Source: Winogradskya consettensis (GTDB lineage: Bacteria; Actinomycetota; Actinomycetes; Mycobacteriales; Micromonosporaceae). Taken from it: a stretch of 64,000 bases of DNA. The stretch lies in assembly GCF_018332715.1 (NCBI RefSeq), contig NZ_BOQP01000025.1, forward strand, positions 62,001 to 126,000. The letters run 5' to 3'. Shown one piece after another: positions 58,664 to 64,000 of this stretch; the first letter of the stretch is position 1; every line of letters begins with the position of its first letter. The notes under the pieces are model-generated. The model was not told where the DNA came from, did not search any database, and was given only the letters and a program-made list of their open reading frames with translations. Made by a program: the position numbers and the translations under genes.

Positions 58664-61600
58664 ATGCGCTATTCATCAGCCCATGCGGCCAAGAGCGGCT
58701 CGGTACCGTTCGTGCTGCGTGGTCCCAAGTCGGCCAAGACGATCCTCGCGGCCGCAGTCGCCGGTGTGCTCGGCCTGGGGTCGGTCGTCATGCTCGGCTC
58801 ACCCGCGGAGGCTGACGCCCACGGCTACATCACCGTGGCAGCGACGACCGCCAGCGTCACCGAGGGCGGCAACCTCGTCTTCACGGTCAAGAACACCGAC
58901 ATCGCGTCGCACAGCGTCGGCCTCGTCTTCACGGGCACCGCGGCGAACCCCGCTGACTTCACCTTCTCGCCGGCGACACCGGTCACCGTGGCGGCCGGCG
59001 ACACGGCCACCATCACGGTCACCACCGTCGCTGACACCACCTACGAGGGCGGAAACGAGACCGTCATCCTGACGGCCTCCGTGGACGGCTCGAACTACGG
59101 CACCGAGACCGGCACCATCGTGGACGCCGACGCTGTGCCGACGTACACGCTGGCCGCCTCGCCGAACCCGGTCACCGAAGCCGCCAACGCGCAGGCGACG
59201 ATCACGGCGACCCTGAACCGTAAGTCGAGCACCGACACCGTCATCACGCTCAACACGGTCGACGGCACGGCGAAGTCCGGCACCGACTACACGACGCTGT
59301 CGGCCGCTACGCTGACCATCCCGGCGAACCAGATCTCCGGTACGGCCACGGTGAACATCGCCAACGACAATGTCAGCGACACGGCCGACATCGAGAACTT
59401 CACGGTGAACAGCACGTCGGCGGGGGTCATCCAGCCCGCGAACTCCGCCGGCGCCTCGGCCACGGTCAACATCAAGGACGCCCAGACGACCCCGGTCGTG
59501 ACCCTCACCGGTGGCGGTAGCGTCGCCGAGGGCAGCACGCTCAGCTTCGGCCTGTCGCTGGACCACGGCTCCGAGAAGGAGATCACGGTCGGCTGGGACT
59601 CGGTGGCCACCAGCCCCGTGACCACCGCGGCCACGCCCGGCGCGGACTTCACCTACCCGGCGACCCGGACGGTGACGATCCCGGCCCGGCAGACCACCAG
59701 CTCGATCGCGGTCCAGACGCTCAAGGACAACCTGAACGAGCCCGACGAGACGTTCGACGTCCTGCTGAAGACCCCGGTGAACGCCACGCTGGGCACCCCG
59801 ATCCAGAAGACGGGGACGATCACGCAGGGCAAGGACGCGCCGAAGGTGACGATCGCACCCGCGAGCGTCACCGAGGGCAACACGGGCCGCTCCACGGCGA
59901 CCTTCACCGCGACGCTCAGCGCGGCCTCCACCCAGACGGTGAAGGTCGACTGGAAGACCGCGGCGGACGGCTCCGGCATCGGCTACGCGCTGCCCGGCAC
60001 CGACTTCGTGACCAAGAACGGCACCCTGACCTTCGCGCCCGGGGTGACCTCGCAGACGTTCACCGTCGAGATCATCGGTGACACGATCGACGAGGGCAGC
60101 ACCAACGGCACCCAGTCGGCGACCGACGGCGAGACGCTGCAGCTGCAGCTGAGCCAGTCGAGCGGCGACCTGTCGCTCGACCTCAGCGACCCGGGTACCA
60201 ACCGGGTGATCAAGATCCTCGACGACGACGCCGCGCCGACCCTGGTCTTCGCGGACAAGTCGCTGAAGGAGGGCAACGACACCCAGGCGTTGCTCACCCC
60301 GATCATGCTGAGCAACGCCTCCGACCACGACATCACCGTCGCCGTGGCCAACGACACCCCGTCGGCGACCAACCCGGCCACCGACGGCCCGATCAGCTTC
60401 AACGGCAACCCCAACGCCCCCGGCGGCAACGACTACACGCTGCTGAACGGCACGGTCACGATCCCGGCCGAGCAGGTCAACGGCTACCCGGTGCTGCTGA
60501 TCAACGGTGACACGGTCAACGAAGAGAACGAGATCATCGCGCTCAAGGCCACGCCGACCACCAACAACACCTATCTCTCGACGGGTGCGGCGGTCAAGAC
60601 GGCCAAGGTGACCCTCGAGAACGACGACAAGGTCCCGGACCTGGAGGTCAACAGCATCTCCGGCGCGGAGGGCACCACGGTCGCGGTGACCGGCACGGTG
60701 ACCGGCCAGCGTCAGGGTTCCGCCCAGGTCGCCGTGACCTTCGCGGGCGGCTCGTCGAAGGGCAGCGTCGCTGCCACGGCGGCCGACTTCGAGAACCCGG
60801 GTGTCAAGGTCATCGACATCGACTACGGCACGCCGAACAACACGGTCATCCCGGTGGCGGACATCAAGCTGCTCGCCGACACCGTCAGCGAGCCGGCCGA
60901 GACGATCATCGCGACCGGTAGCGGCATCGGCAACACCGCGACCGTGACCGAAGGCATCATCACGATCACGTCCAGCACGGGCGGACCGAGCACGCCGCCG
61001 TCGTCCGGTGGCCCGTCCACCGGCCCGACCACGCCGCCGCCCGCTGACGACGACCTCACTCTCGAGTCGGCCGCCAGCTTCCGGCTCGGTGTCGGTTCGC
61101 TGCGCCTCAACGGCACGGCTCCGGCCGCCGCCGACCTGACCCTGTGGGGCAGGGCCGTCGGCAGCGACGACGCCGCTGACTGGGAGAACCTGGGCACCAC
61201 GAAGGCCTCCGCCAGCGGGGCGTTCTCGTTCTCGCCGGACTTCACCACCACCGGCTGGTGGTTCAAGGTGTCGAACGGTGACATCGAGTCCGACACCATC
61301 AAGGTGAACCTGAAGGAGGACCCGGACTTCACGGTCACCTCCACCAGCAAGGGCAAGGTCAACCTGAAGGTCGTCGGTGACCCGAAGGTCCGCGGCCTGC
61401 GGGTGCGGGTCATCCGGGCCAACAGCGACGGATCCTGGACCACGGTCGGCACGGGCATCATCAACGCCGCCGGGCAGTTCACGAAGACCATCAACGGTGC
61501 TTCGGGCAAGTCGGCGCTCTTCCGGGCGACGATCTACGGCGACGGCGACGTCGGCCTGCTGACCAACACCTCCACGAGCGTGCGGGTCAGCGTCAAGTAA
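58664..61600 (+). CDS. Exported Calx-beta repeat surface protein under riboswitch control
   Basis: A 978-residue exported protein. The signal peptide (about 1-50) ends SPAEADA. Six or more Calx-beta-type domains of about 100-120 residues follow to about residue 775. Each has VTEGG/AEGST-type starts, Asp-rich calcium sites and ends such as VADTTYEGGNETVILTA and LKDNLNEPDETFDVLL. A Pro/Ser/Thr linker (about 778-800) leads to a C-terminal beta domain (about 805-978). Calx-beta proteins serve as calcium-stabilised adhesins or matrix proteins. There is no sortase motif, so attachment may be to the glycan. AAGGAG lies 10 bp before the ATG at 58664. Confidence 0.9.
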   Translation: MRYSSAHAAKSGSVPFVLRGPKSAKTILAAAVAGVLGLGSVVMLGSPAEADAHGYITVAATTASVTEGGNLVFTVKNTDIASHSVGLVFTGTAANPADFTFSPATPVTVAAGDTATITVTTVADTTYEGGNETVILTASVDGSNYGTETGTIVDADAVPTYTLAASPNPVTEAANAQATITATLNRKSSTDTVITLNTVDGTAKSGTDYTTLSAATLTIPANQISGTATVNIANDNVSDTADIENFTVNSTSAGVIQPANSAGASATVNIKDAQTTPVVTLTGGGSVAEGSTLSFGLSLDHGSEKEITVGWDSVATSPVTTAATPGADFTYPATRTVTIPARQTTSSIAVQTLKDNLNEPDETFDVLLKTPVNATLGTPIQKTGTITQGKDAPKVTIAPASVTEGNTGRSTATFTATLSAASTQTVKVDWKTAADGSGIGYALPGTDFVTKNGTLTFAPGVTSQTFTVEIIGDTIDEGSTNGTQSATDGETLQLQLSQSSGDLSLDLSDPGTNRVIKILDDDAAPTLVFADKSLKEGNDTQALLTPIMLSNASDHDITVAVANDTPSATNPATDGPISFNGNPNAPGGNDYTLLNGTVTIPAEQVNGYPVLLINGDTVNEENEIIALKATPTTNNTYLSTGAAVKTAKVTLENDDKVPDLEVNSISGAEGTTVAVTGTVTGQRQGSAQVAVTFAGGSSKGSVAATAADFENPGVKVIDIDYGTPNNTVIPVADIKLLADTVSEPAETIIATGSGIGNTATVTEGIITITSSTGGPSTPPSSGGPSTGPTTPPPADDDLTLESAASFRLGVGSLRLNGTAPAAADLTLWGRAVGSDDAADWENLGTTKASASGAFSFSPDFTTTGWWFKVSNGDIESDTIKVNLKEDPDFTVTSTSKGKVNLKVVGDPKVRGLRVRVIRANSDGSWTTVGTGIINAAGQFTKTINGASGKSALFRATIYGDGDVGLLTNTSTSVRVSVK

Positions 61601-61613
61601 CAACGGGTTTCAC

Positions 61614-61645
61614 AAATGGGGCGGCCCTGACGGGCCGCCCCATTT
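61614..61645. terminator. Bidirectional terminator
   Basis: A perfect 14-bp stem, AAATGGGGCGGCCC / GGGCCGCCCCATTT, with a TGAC loop lies between the convergent Calx-beta and ABC exporter genes. The A/T flanks provide T-runs in both directions. Confidence 0.9.
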
Positions 61646-61649
61646 CGCG

Positions 61650-63614
61650 TTACTCCACCTCGACGGCGGCCTGCGCGAACTGCGCGGAATACAGCCGGGC
61701 GTACGCCCCGTCGGCCGCGATCAGCGAGTCGTGCGTGCCCTGCTCGACGATCGCGCCGTTCTCCATCACCAGGATCACGTCGGCGTCGCGGATCGTCGAC
61801 AGCCGGTGCGCGATCACGAACGACGTACGCCCCGACCGCAGCGTGTTCATCGCCTTCTGGATCAGCACCTCGGTGCGGGTGTCGACCGAGCTCGTGGCCT
61901 CGTCCAGGATCAGGATGCTCGGCTCGGCGAGGAACGCCCGGGCGATCGTGATCAGCTGCTTCTCGCCGGCCGAGACGTTCCCGCCCTCCTCGTCGATCAT
62001 CGTGTCCATGCCGTCGGGCAGCGACCGCACGAACCGGTCCACATGCGCCGCCTCCGCCGCCTCGGCGACCGAATCCGGCGTCGGGACGTCCGCGCCGTAC
62101 GCGATGTTCTCCGCGATCGTGCCGCCGAACAGCCACGTGTCCTGCAGGACCATGCCCATGTGCTCCCGCAGCTCGGCGCGGGGCATCGAGGCGATGTCCA
62201 CGCCGTCCAGCGTGATCCGCCCGGACGACACGTCGTAGAAGCGCATCAGCAGGTTCACCAGCGTGGTCTTGCCCGCACCGGTCGGCCCGACGATCGCGAC
62301 CGTCTGGCCCGGCTCGGCCGTGAACGACAGCCCCTCGATCAGCGGCTTCTCCGGCACGTAGCGGAACGAGACGTTCTCGAACGCGACCCGGCCCTCGATC
62401 GGGCGGACCCCCGCGGACACCGGGTCGGGGCTCTGCTCGGGAGCGTCCAGCAGCGCGAAGACCCGTTCCGCGGACGCCACCCCGGACTGCACCAGGTTGG
62501 ACATGCTGGCGACCTGGGTCAGCGGCTGGCTGAACTGCCGCGAGTACTGGACGAACGCCTGGACGTCACCCAGCGACAGCGAACCGGACGCCACCCGCAG
62601 CCCGCCCACGACGGCCACCAGCACGTAGTTCAGGTTGCCGATGAACATCATGGCCGGCTGGATCAGGCCCGAGATGAACTGCGCCTTGAAGCTCGACGCG
62701 TACAACTTCTCGTTGTGCTCCTCGAAGGTCGCCACCGCCTGGCTGTCCCGGCCGAAGACCTTGACCAGCGCGTGCCCGGTGAACATCTCCTCGATGTGCC
62801 CGTTGAGCCGTCCGGTGGTGGCCCACTGGGCGACGAACTGCGGCTGCGCGCGCTTGCCGATCCTCGTGGTGATCCAGAACGACAGCGGCACGGTCACCAG
62901 CGCGATGAGCGCCAGCAGCGGCGAGATCCAGAACATCACCACGAGTACGCCGATGATGGTCAGCAGCGCCGTGACCAGCTGCGCGAGCGTCTGCTGCAAC
63001 GTCTGCGCGATATTGTCGGTGTCGTTCGTCGCGCGGCTGAGCACCTCGCCACGCGCCTGCTGATCGAAGTAGGACAGCGGCAGCCTCGACAGCTTCTCCT
63101 CGACCTGCTCACGCAACTGGTAGACGGTGTTCTGCACGACCCGGGCGGTCAGCCGCCCCTGCAGCACCCCGAAGACCCACGCGAGCACGTAGATCGCCAG
63201 CACCCAGAGCAGCACATGCTCGAGCTTGGTGAAGTCGATGCCCTGCCCCGGCACGACGTCCATCCCCGCCAGCATGTCGGCCTTGTTGGTCTCGCCCTGC
63301 GCCCGGAGCTGGTCGATCACCTGCTCCTTGGTCACCCCCGCGGGCAGCCCCTCGCCCAGGTTCTTGCCGGTGATGCCGTCGAAGATGATGTCGGTCGCGC
63401 GGCCCAGGATCTTCGGCCCGGTCACCGACAGGGCCACGCTGGCGATGCCGAGCGCCAGCACCAGGGCGACCAGCATCCGCTGCGGACGCAGCATCTTCAG
63501 CAACCGCAGCGTGGAGCCCTTGAAATCCTGCAACTTCTCCGGCGGCCCACCGGCCGCCATCATCCGCCCCGGCCCGCCCATCGGCGGCCCGGCGGGCCTG
63601 CGAGGTGCCGTCAT
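61650..63614 (-). CDS. Heterodimeric ABC exporter subunit, catalytic NBD
   Basis: A 654-residue fused membrane/ATPase half-transporter. A Pro/Gly-rich N-terminus (about 1-35) precedes six transmembrane segments (about 45-350) with an 80-residue extracytoplasmic insert after the first (GKNLGEGLPAGVTKEQ...). The NBD (about 390-640) has Walker A GPTGAGKTT, signature NVSAGEKQL, Walker B ILILDEATSSVD with catalytic Glu, and switch VIAHRLSTIRDAD. It pairs with the degenerate-NBD subunit encoded upstream. GGGAGG lies 8 bp before the ATG. The substrate is unknown; the family exports lipids, peptides or drugs. Confidence 0.93.
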   Translation of the reverse strand: MTAPRRPAGPPMGGPGRMMAAGGPPEKLQDFKGSTLRLLKMLRPQRMLVALVLALGIASVALSVTGPKILGRATDIIFDGITGKNLGEGLPAGVTKEQVIDQLRAQGETNKADMLAGMDVVPGQGIDFTKLEHVLLWVLAIYVLAWVFGVLQGRLTARVVQNTVYQLREQVEEKLSRLPLSYFDQQARGEVLSRATNDTDNIAQTLQQTLAQLVTALLTIIGVLVVMFWISPLLALIALVTVPLSFWITTRIGKRAQPQFVAQWATTGRLNGHIEEMFTGHALVKVFGRDSQAVATFEEHNEKLYASSFKAQFISGLIQPAMMFIGNLNYVLVAVVGGLRVASGSLSLGDVQAFVQYSRQFSQPLTQVASMSNLVQSGVASAERVFALLDAPEQSPDPVSAGVRPIEGRVAFENVSFRYVPEKPLIEGLSFTAEPGQTVAIVGPTGAGKTTLVNLLMRFYDVSSGRITLDGVDIASMPRAELREHMGMVLQDTWLFGGTIAENIAYGADVPTPDSVAEAAEAAHVDRFVRSLPDGMDTMIDEEGGNVSAGEKQLITIARAFLAEPSILILDEATSSVDTRTEVLIQKAMNTLRSGRTSFVIAHRLSTIRDADVILVMENGAIVEQGTHDSLIAADGAYARLYSAQFAQAAVEVE

Positions 63615-63703
63615 GCTGAGCCTCCCTTGGACATGTCCTTCTGGCCCTCGCTGTCCCGGCCATAGGCCGCGACCGCTGAGAAAAGCTCGGTGCAGTCGGT
63701 CAT
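63611..63703 (-). CDS. Mini-ORF bridging the two ABC exporter genes
   Basis: A 30-codon ORF whose ATG overlaps the stop of the upstream exporter subunit (ATGA) and whose TGA overlaps the start of the downstream one (ATGA). It begins MTDCTELFSAVAAYGRDSEG and has no family features. The double coupling could simply let ribosomes cross the 85-bp gap, or it could encode a tiny accessory peptide. A good SD for the next gene lies near its end. Confidence 0.35.
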   Translation of the reverse strand: MTDCTELFSAVAAYGRDSEGQKDMSKGGSA

Positions 63704-64000
63704 GCCGCCGCCTCCTGCTCAGTGAGCTGAGAAAGAACAATCTCTCGGTACGTCTCGTTGTCGACCATCAGCTCGTCGTGGGTGCCGGTGCCGACCACCT
63801 GGCCGTCGTCGAGGACCACGATGCGGTCGGCGTCGCGGATCGTGCTGACCCGCTGTGCCACGATGACGACGGTCGCGGCGGCGGTCTGATCGGCCAGGGC
63901 GGCCCGCAGCGCGGCGTCCGTCGCGTAATCCAGCGCCGAGAACGAGTCGTCGAACAGGTAGATCTCCGGGCGTTGCACCAGCACCCGGGCGATCGCGAGC
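63700..64000 (-). CDS. Heterodimeric ABC exporter subunit, degenerate NBD (partial)
   Basis: Only the last 100 residues are in the window. They hold the end of the signature helix (IARVLVQRPE), Walker B IYLFDDSFSALD with Asp in place of the catalytic Glu, the switch region AQRVSTIRDAD with Gln for His, and the C-terminal helix. These replacements mark the non-catalytic site subunit of TM287/288- or TmrAB-type heterodimers. It precedes the catalytic subunit in the same operon. Confidence 0.88.
   Translation of the reverse strand, partial: LAIARVLVQRPEIYLFDDSFSALDYATDAALRAALADQTAAATVVIVAQRVSTIRDADRIVVLDDGQVVGTGTHDELMVDNETYREIVLSQLTEQEAAA

Overview
The window is high-GC DNA with frequent GTG and TTG starts, long translationally coupled operons, LacI-type sugar regulators, F420/PPOX-type and luciferase-like enzymes, and a stand-alone LigD polymerase. 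This points to an actinomycete, most plausibly a Micromonosporaceae such as Actinoplanes (inferred from style of gene content, not from a search). I see no rRNA, tRNA, insertion sequence, prophage or CRISPR array.

Layout. 1-870: a lower-GC, eroded end with a partial Cys-rich gene and a GNAT remnant. 866-5215: a minus-strand operon of alpha/beta hydrolase, ABC ATPase and permease, NarL-type histidine kinase and response regulator. 5261-13111: a galactan-utilisation regulon. A solute-binding lipoprotein, two sugar permeases, a LacI regulator and a secreted GH53 endo-galactanase face a divergent GH35 beta-galactosidase, with two identical operators between them. 13193-15657: small cytoplasmic genes. 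15717-26163: a very large secreted GH92 alpha-mannosidase, a two-component pair whose regulator has a collagen-like linker, an arginase-fold protein lacking metal ligands, a MerR-PP2C fusion, and a LacI regulator. A GACATCGATGTC palindrome precedes both this LacI gene and the GH92 gene. 26235-34173: mixed genes (membrane proteins, LigD polymerase, ArsR and MFS, exonuclease, dioxygenase-like lipoprotein, epoxide hydrolase, luciferase-like oxidoreductase, RNase HI).

34403-39534: a six-gene run of two ABC ATPase/permease pairs, histidine kinase and response regulator. 39630-43521: a compact redox operon of Ser-rich exported protein, ApbE flavin transferase, ferric-reductase-like haem protein with a His-rich repeat tail, NuoF-like flavoprotein and small ferredoxin. 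It looks like a route carrying electrons from NADH to an extracytoplasmic flavinylated acceptor. 44054-53730: a surface-glycan operon of initiating sugar transferase, fused Alg14/Alg13-like glycosyltransferase, secreted propeller-like protein, Wzz-like protein with a degenerate kinase domain, GT2, flippase and sulfotransferase. It is followed by a minus-strand phosphotransferase and a GH16 glycanase. 56606-61600: alkaline phosphatase, a small membrane protein, and a large Calx-beta surface protein whose leader contains a convincing cyclic-di-GMP-I (GEMM) riboswitch. 61650-64000: a heterodimeric ABC exporter, with the second subunit cut by the window edge.

The strongest leads are the c-di-GMP riboswitch on the Calx-beta protein, the ApbE redox operon with its His-rich repeat tail, and the sulfated-glycan operon without a visible polymerase. 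A further theme is in-frame tandem repeats in linkers or tails of otherwise ordinary proteins.
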